Shown: one piece after another, positions 9,018-17,932 of the stretch
Numbering within the stretch: the first letter of the stretch is position 1
Layout: every line of letters starts with the position of its first letter
Assembly: GCA_947478725.1 (NCBI GenBank)
Contig: CANJWZ010000010.1
Span: 1-64,000 of the forward strand
DNA from: Comamonadaceae bacterium
GTDB taxonomy: Bacteria; Pseudomonadota; Gammaproteobacteria; Burkholderiales; Burkholderiaceae_C
Length of the DNA: 64,000 nt
Direction: 5' to 3'
Notes under the pieces: generated by a model
The model's input: only the letters and a program-made list of their open reading frames with translations
The model's database searches: none
Told to the model about the DNA's origin: nothing
Translations under genes and position numbers: made by a program

Positions 9018-9923
9018 GTGAAAATCAACTTCAAGCTCTTCACCACATTTCTTGCCGTGGCAGAAAACGCCAGTTTTCGCAAAGCTGCTGAGCAAACCCA
9101 CCTGTCACTGCCGGCCGTCAGCATGCAGATTAAGCAGCTGGAGGAAAGGTTGGGCGTTGCCGTGTTTCAGCGAACCACACGTCGGGTGGAATTGACGCGG
9201 GAAGGCGAGGATCTGATGATCAGCACCCGCAAGGCGCTTGCGGAACTTGAGGGTGCCTTGGCACGTATCCAGCAGGCGGCTGAGGTGCAGCAGGGTCAGT
9301 TGTCACTGGGCTGCGTGCCCACTGTGGCCGGTACGCGGTTACCCGCCTTGCTGGTGGCATTTGCAAAAACCTATCCTGCCATTTCCGTGAGCGTGCGTGA
9401 GCTTTCGCAGCCCGATCTACTTGAGGCGGTACGACGCCGTGAGGTTGACTTCGGCATCGGCCCCATGCCCGAAAAACACGGAGATCTCGAGTTTGAACCG
9501 ATATTCGTTGACGATAGCGTTGCGCTCATGCCAGCAGCGTTGGTATCGCTAGACAAGACCAGTATTTCCCTGCGCGAGCTTTCCCGGCTACCACTGCCGC
9601 TGTTGTCCCTTGGCGCATCCCAGTTTCAGCGAAAGTTAAACCAGGCACTGGAGGATGACGACATGTCGCCAAGTATGAGTTACGTGGTCACCCACGTTAA
9701 CACCCTGGTGGCTATGGCAGAAGCCGGACTGGGCATTTGCATCCTTCCAGCGATGGCTGCACCGCCCAGGACAAAACTGAAAAGCCTTCGCATTGTTCGC
9801 CCCTCACTGTCTCGCACGATTGCCATCATGAAAATAAAGAGCCACACTCTGTCGCCTTCGGCTGCACGCTTCGTCCAGTTGTGCGGCATGTTGGAGCCGC
9901 TACCAGGCAAGAAGACTGGCTAG
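9018..9923 (+). CDS. LysR-type transcriptional regulator (paralogue 1)
   Basis: A 301-residue LysR family regulator. Residues 1-60 form the winged helix-turn-helix (MKINFKLFTTFLAVAE, then LPAVSMQIKQLEERLG), followed by a linker helix and a periplasmic-binding-like effector domain. The GTG start gives the same MKINFKL N-terminus as the second LysR gene at 17933; by my count 49 of the first 64 residues are identical. LysR proteins usually activate adjacent catabolic genes in response to a pathway intermediate. Operator-like sites lie on both sides, upstream at 8618 and downstream at 10077. The co-inducer is unknown. Confidence 0.93.
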   Translation: MKINFKLFTTFLAVAENASFRKAAEQTHLSLPAVSMQIKQLEERLGVAVFQRTTRRVELTREGEDLMISTRKALAELEGALARIQQAAEVQQGQLSLGCVPTVAGTRLPALLVAFAKTYPAISVSVRELSQPDLLEAVRRREVDFGIGPMPEKHGDLEFEPIFVDDSVALMPAALVSLDKTSISLRELSRLPLPLLSLGASQFQRKLNQALEDDDMSPSMSYVVTHVNTLVAMAEAGLGICILPAMAAPPRTKLKSLRIVRPSLSRTIAIMKIKSHTLSPSAARFVQLCGMLEPLPGKKTG

Positions 9924-9977
9924 TTACCGCCGGTCAATCGGCATACGGCTAATTTTTAACCACACCAGTATTTATCG

Positions 9978-10011
9978 GCAGTTCTTTCTGTTACGTCTTT
10001 TTAAGAACTGC
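9978..10011. repeat. Inverted repeat after LysR gene 1
   Basis: GCAGTTCTT (9978-9986) and AAGAACTGC (10003-10011) are perfect 9-base arms around a 16-base T-rich loop. It follows the lysR stop by 54 bases and could end that transcript. No T-run follows the stem on the plus strand, so a classical rho-independent terminator is not supported. Confidence 0.45.
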
Positions 10012-10076
10012 GCGACGGTTATGAGCGCTGAGGCAAAACAGGGCTTACTCATCGATCGGATTCTGTCCAGAAAAGC

Positions 10077-10100
10077 TGAATAGTCGTTCACGTTATTTGA
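10077..10100 (-). promoter_or_regulatory. Operator-like site 2 of six, with candidate -35
   Basis: On the minus strand TCAAAT (10100-10095), 14 bases, then TTCA (10080-10077) reproduce the shared pattern. It lies 76 bases upstream of the hydratase ATG at 10177 with its TCAAAT end towards that gene. Read in the direction of the gene, TTGATT at 10097-10102 could be a -35 element with TTATCT 17 bases later, so the activator site would abut or overlap the -35, as is usual for LysR activation. Confidence 0.7.
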
Positions 10101-10176
10101 TTTGTGTGCACAAATATTCTTATCTACTATCTGTTGCAGTCTGACCCGCTTGAGGCTACAGCAACCAACGGTACCC

Positions 10177-10956
10177 ATGTCCAGCAAAACCATTCAATAT
10201 GTCGTCAAAGACAGCGTCGCCGAAATTTTCTTTAATAATCCGCCTGTAAACGGTCTGTCTCACGAGGTTATGGATGCGTTGATGGCGGCGTTGTTGCGAG
10301 CCAGAGACGATGCCCAGGTGCGTGCAGTCATCATCGCCAGCGCTATTCCCGGGCGATTCTGTGGGGGGCTGGATCTGGGGGTCTTCTTGGACAGCACGCC
10401 AGCGCAAAAGCATGCCATGGTCGATAAGCTGTATGCGAAGCTGTGCGATCTGCAGTTTGACCTGGGCAAGCCCTGCATTGCTGCGATCACTGGCGCGGCT
10501 CGCGGCGGCGGTATGTCGCTGGCGATCTCGTGCGACATGATGGTCGCGGCAGATAATTCCACCTTCGGCTACCCAGAGCTCGACATTGGCCTCGTGCCTG
10601 CCATCCACTACGCGACGCTGCATCGAATTGTGGGTCGCTATCGCGCGTTTGATCTGCTGTTCACTGGTCGCGTCTTCAGTGCGCAGGAGGCAGCTTCACT
10701 CGGACTCGTGAGCCGCTTGGCGCCCGAAGACCAAGTCATGGCGGAGGCTCGCAAAGTGGCGCAGGTGCTGGCCAGCAAGTCGCCACAGCTGATGGCTTTG
10801 GGCAAGACGGCCTTCACCCGAGCGATCGATAGCGACTATCGCAAGAGCATCGCCTCCGCCGTTGACCTGGTGAGCACGACAACCGGCATGGAAGATTCGG
10901 TCGAGGGCCTCAAGGCCTTTGTGGAGAAACGCAAACCCGTCTGGAAAAACCCCTGA
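10177..10956 (+). CDS. Enoyl-CoA hydratase/isomerase (crotonase) family protein
   Basis: A 259-residue crotonase-fold protein. The oxyanion-hole segments are VIIASAIPGRFCGGLDLGVF and ITGAARGGGMSLAISCD, with PELDIGLVPA typical of the catalytic loop. The usual second hydratase glutamate lies in the PELD motif; the first is replaced in GAARGGG, so the chemistry could be isomerisation or another crotonase reaction instead of simple hydration. I chose ATG 10177; an upstream in-frame start would run through the promoter and operator. It heads an operon with a Bug receptor and a CoA-transferase, implying acyl-CoA catabolism of an imported acid. Confidence 0.85.
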   Translation: MSSKTIQYVVKDSVAEIFFNNPPVNGLSHEVMDALMAALLRARDDAQVRAVIIASAIPGRFCGGLDLGVFLDSTPAQKHAMVDKLYAKLCDLQFDLGKPCIAAITGAARGGGMSLAISCDMMVAADNSTFGYPELDIGLVPAIHYATLHRIVGRYRAFDLLFTGRVFSAQEAASLGLVSRLAPEDQVMAEARKVAQVLASKSPQLMALGKTAFTRAIDSDYRKSIASAVDLVSTTTGMEDSVEGLKAFVEKRKPVWKNP

Positions 10957-11012
10957 AGCAGCCTTGAGGTCATGGTGACCAAGGCATGAGCCCCCACAAA
11001 ACGGAGACAGGT

Positions 11013-11981
11013 ATGACAATGACCAAAACCATATTCGCTGCACTCACCCTGGCTGCTGCACTTTCCCCAGTGGGTGCGTTTGCGCAGGCAGACTTTCCGT
11101 CGCGACCCATCACCATCATCGTGCCTTATGGTCCTGGCAGTGCCACTGACAATACAGCAAGGCCGATTGCGCAGGCACTGAGTAAATCGTTAGGCCAGAG
11201 CGTCATCATTGACAACAAGGCGGGCGCCAACGGCGTCATCGGCACCCAGGCCGGCGCGCGTGCCAAGCCTGATGGTTATACGCTGCTGGTAGGCTCCAGT
11301 ACCACGCTGGCCGCCAACGCTGGACTGTTCAAGACGCTCCCCTATGACACGCAGAAAGACTTCCAGGCCGTGTCGGGACTCGGGTCAACGTCGATGATGT
11401 TCCTGGTGCGTTCGGATTTTGCGGCCAAAGATATCAAGAGCTTTCTGGCCTACGCCTCGAAGCAATCTGCGCCTGTGCCAGTCGCCTACGGATCGTCGAG
11501 CGCGCAGGTTGCGCTGGCCTTGCTGACCAAGATCAGCGGCGTGAAGTTCACGGCCATACCGTACAAAGGCACGCCGCAGGCCATCACCGACCTGCTGGGC
11601 GGACAGGTACCGGTGGCGATTGTGGATGTGGGCAATGGCGTGCCGCACCTGAAGTCCGGCAAGGCCAATGCCTTGGCCGTGTCGGCCGCCACACGTAGCA
11701 CGGCCGCGCCCGAAGTGCCGACGCTCGCCGAAACCTGGCCCGGCACGCAACTGGTTACCTGGATCGGACTCGTTGCGCCCGCGGGCACACCCATGACTAT
11801 CGTGGAGAAGCTCAACGCGGCCATCACCTCTGCCCTGGCGTCGCCCGAAGTCAGACAGCAATACGCGGCAGCCGTGACCGAGGTCGAGCCCGTCAGCCAC
11901 CAGGAGTTAACGCGGCGCATGCAGCGCGACCGGACGCTATGGCTCGAACTGATCAAGGAGGCGGGCATTCAGCCTGAATGA
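11013..11981 (+). CDS. Bug/TctC-type tripartite tricarboxylate receptor (1 of 6)
   Basis: A 322-residue periplasmic receptor. The signal peptide (KTIFAALTLAAALSPVG, cleavage near AFAQA) leads into DFPSRPITIIVPYGPGSATD, the ligand-binding start of the family. KPDGYTLLVG and the second-domain PYKGTPQAITDLLGGQ are further hallmarks. Such receptors bind carboxylates for TctAB-type transporters or act as sensors; no TctA/TctB gene is in the window. ATG 11013 follows an AGGAG-like site (cggagacagg). It overlaps the following CoA-transferase by four bases, so its ligand may be the acid that enzyme activates. Confidence 0.92.
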   Translation: MTMTKTIFAALTLAAALSPVGAFAQADFPSRPITIIVPYGPGSATDNTARPIAQALSKSLGQSVIIDNKAGANGVIGTQAGARAKPDGYTLLVGSSTTLAANAGLFKTLPYDTQKDFQAVSGLGSTSMMFLVRSDFAAKDIKSFLAYASKQSAPVPVAYGSSSAQVALALLTKISGVKFTAIPYKGTPQAITDLLGGQVPVAIVDVGNGVPHLKSGKANALAVSAATRSTAAPEVPTLAETWPGTQLVTWIGLVAPAGTPMTIVEKLNAAITSALASPEVRQQYAAAVTEVEPVSHQELTRRMQRDRTLWLELIKEAGIQPE

Positions 11982-13180
11982 CGATGGCAAAGATGCCAAC
12001 CAAGGGGGCGCTCGACGGCCTGCGCGTGCTGGACCTTTCCCGCGTGCTTGCCGGCCCGCTGGCAGCGCAGGTTCTGGCTGACCTGGGAGCCGATGTCATC
12101 AAGGTCGAGCGGCCGGGCAGGGGAGACGACTCGCGTGAATGGGCGCCGCCATTCATGTCGTCCACACCCAAAGACCCGTTGGACGAGTCTGCGTATTTCT
12201 GGACCTGCAACCGCGGCAAGCGGTCGATAGAAATCGACATCGCCTCGCCGCAAGGCCGCATTCTTGCAGCACGCCTGGCCGCCAAATGCGATGTGGTCAT
12301 CGAGAACTACAAGGTCGGTACGCTGGCGCGGTATGGCCTGGACTACTCGACGCTCTCGCAGGACAATCCAGGGTTGATCTATTGCTCGATCACCGGTTTT
12401 GGACAGACGGGTCCTTACAGCGCCCGGCCGGGATACGACACCATCGTGCAGGCTATTGGTGGCCTGATGAGCATCACTGGTAACCCGGATGGCACGGACG
12501 GCGCTGGGCCGCGCAAGTCCGGCGTGGCCGTAGCAGATCAGATGACGGCGCTGTACTCCACCATTGCCATCCTTGCTGCTGTCAACGAGCGCCACCGCTC
12601 GGGCCTGGGGCAGTTCATCGACATGTCGCTGCTGGACGTGCAGGTGGCAGCGCTGTCCAACCTGGGCATGAATTATCTGGCAACTGGCAGGGTGCCACTG
12701 CGCGGCGGTAACCGGCTCACCACGGTGTACCCTAGCGACAACTTCTGCTGTAGTGATGGCGACATCATGCTTATCGTGGGCAATGACGCGCAGTTCGGCA
12801 GCATGTGCCAGGCGCTGGGCTTGGACGGTCTGGCAAGCGATCCCCGATTTGCACGGAACGAGGCGCGGCTGCGCCATGTGGAAGAGCTCGGGCCGCTGAT
12901 CGCCAGTGCAATAGCTAATCTTACTGTTGCCCAATGTCAGGCGCTGCTAGACGAGGCGGGCGTTCCTGCCGGACCCATCAACAACTTGCAACAGGTTTTC
13001 GCCGACCCGCAGGTCATCGAGCGCGGCATGGTGCGTGAACTCGGCGAAGCAGGAGGCAAGCCCGCCCGCATGATCGCTAGCCCCATCCGCATGTCACGCA
13101 CGCCCCTGACCTACCAACGCCCGCCGCCCAAGCTCGGCGAGCACGGCGACGAAATACTGCGTGACGTACTTGGAGTTTGA
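11978..13180 (+). CDS. CaiB/BaiF (family III) CoA-transferase
   Basis: A 400-residue family III CoA-transferase. The N-terminus LRVLDLSRVLAGPLAAQ, the segment DVIKVERPGRGDDSR and the catalytic aspartate in SLLDVQV (about residue 222) are characteristic. The enzyme moves CoA from a donor such as succinyl-CoA onto a free carboxylic acid. ATGA at 11978-11981 couples it to the Bug receptor. It converges with a MaoC gene three bases beyond its stop. Confidence 0.93.
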   Translation: MTMAKMPTKGALDGLRVLDLSRVLAGPLAAQVLADLGADVIKVERPGRGDDSREWAPPFMSSTPKDPLDESAYFWTCNRGKRSIEIDIASPQGRILAARLAAKCDVVIENYKVGTLARYGLDYSTLSQDNPGLIYCSITGFGQTGPYSARPGYDTIVQAIGGLMSITGNPDGTDGAGPRKSGVAVADQMTALYSTIAILAAVNERHRSGLGQFIDMSLLDVQVAALSNLGMNYLATGRVPLRGGNRLTTVYPSDNFCCSDGDIMLIVGNDAQFGSMCQALGLDGLASDPRFARNEARLRHVEELGPLIASAIANLTVAQCQALLDEAGVPAGPINNLQQVFADPQVIERGMVRELGEAGGKPARMIASPIRMSRTPLTYQRPPPKLGEHGDEILRDVLGV

Positions 13181-13183
13181 ACT

Positions 13184-13690
13184 TCAGCCCTTCGGTTTTT
13201 TCAGCAGCAAATACTTTTGCAACCCGTCCATCACCAGCTCTCCTCGCTGGTTGTGGACGGTGGACTTTAGCGTCAGCAGTCCGGTTGTCCGCTGAGGCAC
13301 GATCTCACAAACCTCCAGCGTCACATACAGCGTATCCCCCACAAACACCATGCCCAGAAAGCGGCTGCTCTGCTCGATGAAGCCTTTGAGCGAGTCCTCG
13401 ACATAGTGTGCGAACAATCCTGCGCCACCGCAGGTCTGGGCCACAACCTGAAAGCCGTGGGCCAGCATGTGGGGCATGCCACGCGCGCGGCAGTATTCAA
13501 CGTCGTAATGCACAGGGTGGTTGTCGCCGCTCGCCAGCTGGAAGGCGGCGAATAACGCATCAGTCATGGTGCGCGAAGGCAGGATGAATTTTTCACCCAC
13601 GGTGAAGTCCTCGAGCCAGCGTGTGGCGCACATGCGGTGGTTGCGCGGGTCGAAGGTGGTGGTCAGATGCGGGGTGATTGGTGTTGTCAT
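13184..13690 (-). CDS. MaoC-like dehydratase
   Basis: A 168-residue single hot-dog-domain protein of the MaoC family. The segment around DNHPVHYDVEYCRARGMPHMLAHGF (near residues 56-80) contains the D-x4-H hydratase pair and is the hydratase-2 motif. It probably adds water to a trans-2-enoyl-CoA. It faces the CoA-transferase head-on and lies downstream of a Bug receptor gene on the same strand, about 180 bases apart, perhaps on its transcript. An AGATT triple tandem sits in that gap. Confidence 0.88.
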   Translation of the reverse strand: MTTPITPHLTTTFDPRNHRMCATRWLEDFTVGEKFILPSRTMTDALFAAFQLASGDNHPVHYDVEYCRARGMPHMLAHGFQVVAQTCGGAGLFAHYVEDSLKGFIEQSSRFLGMVFVGDTLYVTLEVCEIVPQRTTGLLTLKSTVHNQRGELVMDGLQKYLLLKKPKG

Positions 13691-13873
13691 GACATTTCAG
13701 CCTGGTTGATATCGGCGCTCGATCGCATAGATTAGATTAGATTCGATGTCTTTACCCTTGAAGCTATGGGTCAGTTCAATTGATGCCCAGCCGTAGCGCA
13801 AAGTGGCCGGCCATAACCTGGAAAACGGCCCACGCGAGATCAAGGGGCAGGGCTCGTCTAACATCACATCATC

Positions 13874-14839
13874 TTACGGTTTGAGGCCGAGGTCTTTCAC
13901 CAAGGTGGCCGTGACAGCACTTTCGGTCTGGAATGATTTGACGAGCGAGTCCCCATCGACCCAGGCTGCCTGGATGCCGACGCTTGTGAGTTTGTCGTTC
14001 AGGTCGGGTGTGGAGAGAATGGCTTCCAGATCGGCTTTGATCTTGTCCACGATCGGCTTTGGCATTCCGCGCGGTCCCATCATCACATGCGTCAGCGTGA
14101 CACGCTGATCGCGGATTCCCTGCTCTAGAAGCGTTGGTACCTGGGGCAGGGTTTTGAGGCGGGTGAGCGTGCTGACCCCTAGGGCCCTCAGCTTGCCCGA
14201 CTGTATAAATGCCAGATTGTTGGTCACGCCATCTACGCCGACCTGAATTTCATCGCCCAAAAGGCCCTTGGTCGTATCAACACCACTCTTGTAGGGAACC
14301 CAGGTGAACTTGATCTTTGCCTCGCGGGCAAACTGTTCTTGAAGAATGTGGGTCACTGTAGCCGGTCCACCCGCATTGAGTACACCAGGCTTGCTACGAG
14401 CCAGTGCGATCAGCTCCGGGATAGTTTTGACTGGCAGATTCTCATTGACGAGTATCAGCATCGGTACCGCTGTCGTCTGGCCAATGATCGTGAAATCGTT
14501 GGCTGGGTCATATGGCACCTTCATGGTGTGCGGGGTTAACGTCAGTGTTGAATTAATGGCGAGAAGCAGGGTGTAGCCGTCAGGCACTGCACGCTGCACC
14601 TCCGAAGCAGCAATCACCGTATCGCCGCCAGGTTTGTTGTCGACCAATACTTGTTGACCCCACTTGTCAGAAAGTTTTTGTGCAATCGTTCTTGCGACCA
14701 CATCCGCAGAGCCACCGGCTCCAAATGGAATCACAAGCCGGACTGGCCGCATCGGAAATGTTTGTGCATGGGCGGGCAAAGCCGACGCCAGCAACAAAAC
14801 GGGCGCGAGCAAGGCCACAGAGCGTCGTGTGAAAAACAT
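13874..14839 (-). CDS. Bug/TctC-type receptor (2 of 6)
   Basis: A 321-residue receptor with a signal peptide (RRSVALLAPVLLLASALPAHAQ) and the family start FPMRPVRLVIPFGAGGSAD. VPDGYTLLL and GGPATVTHILQEQF segments are in the expected places. I chose ATG 14839, preceded by GGAGACA; an in-frame extension to 15001 would put 54 non-signal residues ahead of the signal peptide. Its position among hydratase and dehydrogenase genes suggests a carboxylate ligand. Confidence 0.9.
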   Translation of the reverse strand: MFFTRRSVALLAPVLLLASALPAHAQTFPMRPVRLVIPFGAGGSADVVARTIAQKLSDKWGQQVLVDNKPGGDTVIAASEVQRAVPDGYTLLLAINSTLTLTPHTMKVPYDPANDFTIIGQTTAVPMLILVNENLPVKTIPELIALARSKPGVLNAGGPATVTHILQEQFAREAKIKFTWVPYKSGVDTTKGLLGDEIQVGVDGVTNNLAFIQSGKLRALGVSTLTRLKTLPQVPTLLEQGIRDQRVTLTHVMMGPRGMPKPIVDKIKADLEAILSTPDLNDKLTSVGIQAAWVDGDSLVKSFQTESAVTATLVKDLGLKP

Positions 14840-15122
14840 GTTGTGTCTCCTGAATTTTTTTAAAGCATTGGAATCGAATGTGTGCTTAACGCGTGAAGAG
14901 TCTACGGAATCGTTATCCTGCCCACAATTCATAAGATTTGAATCATTGTTATCAAACAGGCCACCTTTCAAATATCCACCGCAACGCGCATTTATTCCCA
15001 CATGCGTTGTATTTTTTAGCGCAACAAATGAGAGACTGGCATTAAGATTCTCGCCAACACGTCTGACTCACTTGCCCTGAAAAATGAGCCAAGCGCGTGA
15101 TTCAATCTGAATACCCCTATGA

Positions 15123-16013
15123 ATGAGCCAACGCACAATGACTTTGAATGTTGACGTCGTTAAAAATTGGGCCTTCCCGGTTCTGCGACAGAAATACACG
15201 GCGAAAGACACCATTCTTTATGCGCTCTCCTTGAGCTGTGGAATGCAAGGCGATCACCCTGGCGATCTGTCTTTTGTTTATGAAAAAAACCTGCAGGCCA
15301 TACCAACGCTGGTGAACAACCTGTGCCATCCCGGGTTTTGGATATCAGACCCCCTCACAGGCATTGATTCAAGTCGTGCGGTGCATGCTCATCATCGGGT
15401 TGACTTTCATTCATTGGTGCCAGCGGCGGGAAGCGTACGCGCACAAACAAAAATCCTCGACATCATCGACCGGGGTAGCGGCAAGGGAGCCATGCTGGTT
15501 TTTGGTCGTGAGATCTACGACGACAGCACCAATATCCTCATTGCTACCATCAGACACAGCACGCTGTGTCGTGCAGATGGCGGATTCAGCAACAATCCTT
15601 ATGCCGGTAGAGCGGACGCTAAGTCGGTTTCTGAGCAGCAGCCGGACCGTGCGCCAGATCACGTGGTGGAATATGTCGCCAGCCCACAGGCGGCGCTTAT
15701 TTACAGGCTCGGAGCAGATCCGAATCCGCTTCACATTGACCCGGCTGTAGCGAAAGCTGCAGGATTTGACCGGCCAATCATGCACGGGCTATGCACTTTT
15801 GGAATGGTCGCACGCGGCGCCATCGAGTTTCTGTGCGGTGGGATGGCCTCAAATCTTCGATCCGTTGAGATCCGCTTTCTTGCGCCGATGTTTCCCGGAG
15901 AACGGCTTCGGATCGAATGGACAGTAGCAGCCGCCAGTGCCCGATATCAGGTGCGTATTCCTGATCGGAATTCGGTGCTGATCGCCAGCGGATCCGTGAG
16001 TGGTAGCTGGTGA
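15123..16013 (+). CDS. MaoC-type enoyl-CoA hydratase 2 (double hot-dog)
   Basis: A 296-residue protein with the architecture of the hydratase-2 part of the multifunctional beta-oxidation enzyme. An N-terminal non-catalytic hot-dog (YALSLSCGMQGDHPGDLSFVYE) is followed by a catalytic domain with ADPNPLHIDPAVAKAAGF (D-x4-H) and the MHGLCTFG motif. It should hydrate 2-enoyl-CoA to (3R)-hydroxyacyl-CoA. The convergent SDR at 16063 resembles the matching (3R)-hydroxyacyl-CoA dehydrogenase half of the same eukaryotic fusion, so the two likely act in sequence. Confidence 0.88.
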   Translation: MSQRTMTLNVDVVKNWAFPVLRQKYTAKDTILYALSLSCGMQGDHPGDLSFVYEKNLQAIPTLVNNLCHPGFWISDPLTGIDSSRAVHAHHRVDFHSLVPAAGSVRAQTKILDIIDRGSGKGAMLVFGREIYDDSTNILIATIRHSTLCRADGGFSNNPYAGRADAKSVSEQQPDRAPDHVVEYVASPQAALIYRLGADPNPLHIDPAVAKAAGFDRPIMHGLCTFGMVARGAIEFLCGGMASNLRSVEIRFLAPMFPGERLRIEWTVAAASARYQVRIPDRNSVLIASGSVSGSW

Positions 16014-16043
16014 TCAAGACAGGCGTCCTGCAACTTGATCACC
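16009..16043. terminator. Perfect stem-loop between convergent genes
   Basis: GGTGATCAAG (16009-16018) and CTTGATCACC (16034-16043) form a perfect 10-base stem, with an inner CAGG/CCTG stem in the loop. It starts inside the last codons of the hydratase gene and precedes the end of the convergent SDR. It probably serves both transcripts as a terminator or 3' stabilising hairpin. No T-run directly follows on either strand. Confidence 0.55.
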
Positions 16044-16062
16044 ATTCTCAAAAAATGACGCT

Positions 16063-16983
16063 CTAAACCGGATCCCAATCGAACACGTCCTGCGAACGGT
16101 CAAGCTTGTAGAAGCTGGGCCGCATGGCTGGCATGGCGCGTTCCGCGACTGACTGTGGTGTCCAGCCTTCGGCGGTATGCATGGAGCGGATCGGGCGCAT
16201 CTGACTCATGAGAAAAATTTCATTGGCCCTCACAGCGAAGATCTGGCCAGAGACATCTTTGGCTGCATCACTGGCCAGGTACACGGCCAGAGGCGCGATT
16301 TTCGATGACTCCATTTTTTGCAGTCTGGCTACCCGAGCTTTCTGCTCGTCTGTTTCCGTCGCTATGCCGCCTATCATCCGGCTCCAGGCGAACGGGGCGA
16401 TGCAGTTTGACCGCACGTTGAACCTAGCCATGTCCATCGCAATTGACTTGGAGAGCGCGGCGAGTCCAAGCTTTGCCGCCGAATAGTTGGCCTGTCCCAG
16501 GTTGCCAATGAGACCGGATGTCGAGACCATGTGAATGTATGACCCTGACTCCTGGGCCTTGAAATGTGGCGCGGCAGCGCGGGAAATATAAAAGGGGCCA
16601 TTCAAGTGAACGTCAATCACCGCACGCCATTCATCGACACTCATATTGAAGAAAAATCGATCTCGAAGAATGCCGGCGTTATTGATCACGCAGTCGATCT
16701 GCCCATAAGTTTCCACTGCCTGACGAATCATGTTGTTTGCACCGTCCCAGTCAGCCACGCTGTCACCGTTGGCAACAGCCTGGCCGCCGGCAGCGACCAC
16801 TTCATCAGCAACTGTTTGTGCGCGAGCGACATCCCGCCCCTCACCGTTCATGGAGGTTCCCAAGTCATTGACGATGACTTTTGCGCCTTCAGCGCCCAGT
16901 GCGAGAGCGAAATCGCGGCCAATCCCGCCACCTGCACCCGTTACCAGCACTACCTTGTCTTTGACAAAACTGCCCTTGTCCAT
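16063..16983 (-). CDS. SDR oxidoreductase, (3R)-hydroxyacyl-CoA dehydrogenase-like
   Basis: A 306-residue SDR resembling the dehydrogenase unit of peroxisomal multifunctional enzyme 2: VKDKVVLVTGAGGGIGRDFA near the N-terminus, VIVNDLGTSMNGEG (NAD-type aspartate), NNAGILRD, and YSAAK as catalytic Tyr/Lys. ATG 16983 has a GGAGAcc ribosome site and follows the citryl-CoA-lyase-like gene by 17 bases. It likely oxidises a (3R)-hydroxyacyl-CoA, perhaps the product of the convergent hydratase. The roughly 50-residue C-terminal extension beyond a minimal SDR fits that subfamily. Confidence 0.87.
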   Translation of the reverse strand: MDKGSFVKDKVVLVTGAGGGIGRDFALALGAEGAKVIVNDLGTSMNGEGRDVARAQTVADEVVAAGGQAVANGDSVADWDGANNMIRQAVETYGQIDCVINNAGILRDRFFFNMSVDEWRAVIDVHLNGPFYISRAAAPHFKAQESGSYIHMVSTSGLIGNLGQANYSAAKLGLAALSKSIAMDMARFNVRSNCIAPFAWSRMIGGIATETDEQKARVARLQKMESSKIAPLAVYLASDAAKDVSGQIFAVRANEIFLMSQMRPIRSMHTAEGWTPQSVAERAMPAMRPSFYKLDRSQDVFDWDPV

Positions 16984-17000
16984 CTCGGTCTCCAATCGAA

Positions 17001-17795
17001 TTATTCGCTCGCCAGGTCGGGGTTCATGTGTGCTGTGGCGCGCGCTTCCACGCTGTGCCACACCTCTTCGGACATGGGGTTACGGGATTCTTCGAGGATG
17101 TGTCCTACCAATCCGACTGCACGCCCCATGACACCCAGACCCCGGCAGATCTTCCAGTCGAAGTTCATTTCGCAACAGAGGGCACCGATTGCGCCAGTTG
17201 CATTTACAGGCAGAACTTTGCCGCTTTTCCCAGCCGCGTCCTCGGCGATGGCCAGCATGAGCTTGACGTAAGGCCCATCGAATCCTGTTTCTTTTGCAAT
17301 CTGCAGCAAACGCGGCGTGCGGGGATCAATCGGCTTGTGAAATGGGTGCCCGATGCCTGGGACAATTTTTTTCTGCGACCTGAATGCATCGACCGCGCCA
17401 GATGCCAGCGATCGAAAGTTGGCCTCGGCGTCGGCTTCTGGCATCGTTTCTGACAGCATTTTCGCCGCTCCCTCAATGCTGCCAACGAAGACCGTGCCCA
17501 GACCGTTAAGCCCCGCTGCCACAGCGCCCTGAAGAGACTCTGGCGCGCCAAGGTAGGTCATGCGTGCAACGATAGAGCTGGGGGTAAGCCCATGCTCAAC
17601 GAGGGTTACAACCATGGCATTGAACATTCTCGACTCATTCGGGTTGGGGAATCGTCCGGTGAGTTCTAAAAACCCCATGTCGCCAAGATTCAGATTACCT
17701 AAAATATCGTTGACAAAATCTTTCCCAAACACCGTAATGCTAGAGGCGTTGCTCCAGCCAATGTTGGTACTGATTTCCTTTTTCTTTCTGCTCAT
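17001..17795 (-). CDS. Citryl-CoA lyase-like protein (citrate synthase superfamily)
   Basis: A 264-residue protein covering only the C-terminal-domain type of citrate synthase. The active-site segments are GAVAAGLNGLGTVFVG, GIGHPFHKPIDPR (histidine and arginine of the citrate-synthase fold) and a final aspartate/arginine region. Proteins of this short form are annotated as citryl-CoA lyases and cleave or condense acyl-CoA with a keto acid. It is the first gene of a two-gene operon with the SDR. An operator-like site lies 59 bases upstream. The real substrate may be another hydroxyacyl-CoA, given the degradative neighbours. Confidence 0.8.
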   Translation of the reverse strand: MSRKKKEISTNIGWSNASSITVFGKDFVNDILGNLNLGDMGFLELTGRFPNPNESRMFNAMVVTLVEHGLTPSSIVARMTYLGAPESLQGAVAAGLNGLGTVFVGSIEGAAKMLSETMPEADAEANFRSLASGAVDAFRSQKKIVPGIGHPFHKPIDPRTPRLLQIAKETGFDGPYVKLMLAIAEDAAGKSGKVLPVNATGAIGALCCEMNFDWKICRGLGVMGRAVGLVGHILEESRNPMSEEVWHSVEARATAHMNPDLASE

Positions 17796-17854
17796 TTGGT
17801 AGCCTTGATGGTTGGTTCGTCAGCTATGGTAAGTGCGGTAGCCTATGTAATAAG

Positions 17855-17878
17855 TCAAATAAACTGACTAATTATTCA
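17855..17878 (+). promoter_or_regulatory. Operator-like site 3 of six
   Basis: TCAAATAAACTGA (17855-17867, a T-N11-A dyad with TCA/TGA ends) is followed by CTAATTATTCAA, giving TCAAAT-N14-TTCA. The TCAAAT end faces the citryl-CoA-lyase-like gene. It sits in the 110-base gap between that gene and the divergent LysR gene at 17933, the classical place for a LysR site. Confidence 0.75.
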
Positions 17879-17932
17879 ATTTATACGATTAAATAGTGGC
17901 AACAATTGGGACACCACCATTTGGGCATCGTC

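Noticed and set aside
14920-14970. ATTTGA and TCAAAT words upstream of the Bug gene at 13874
   Set aside because: No TTCA or TGAA at the required 14-base distance.
13874-15001. 375-codon reading of the Bug receptor at 13874
   Set aside because: The extra 54 residues precede a clear signal peptide; ATG 14839 with GGAGACA is preferred.
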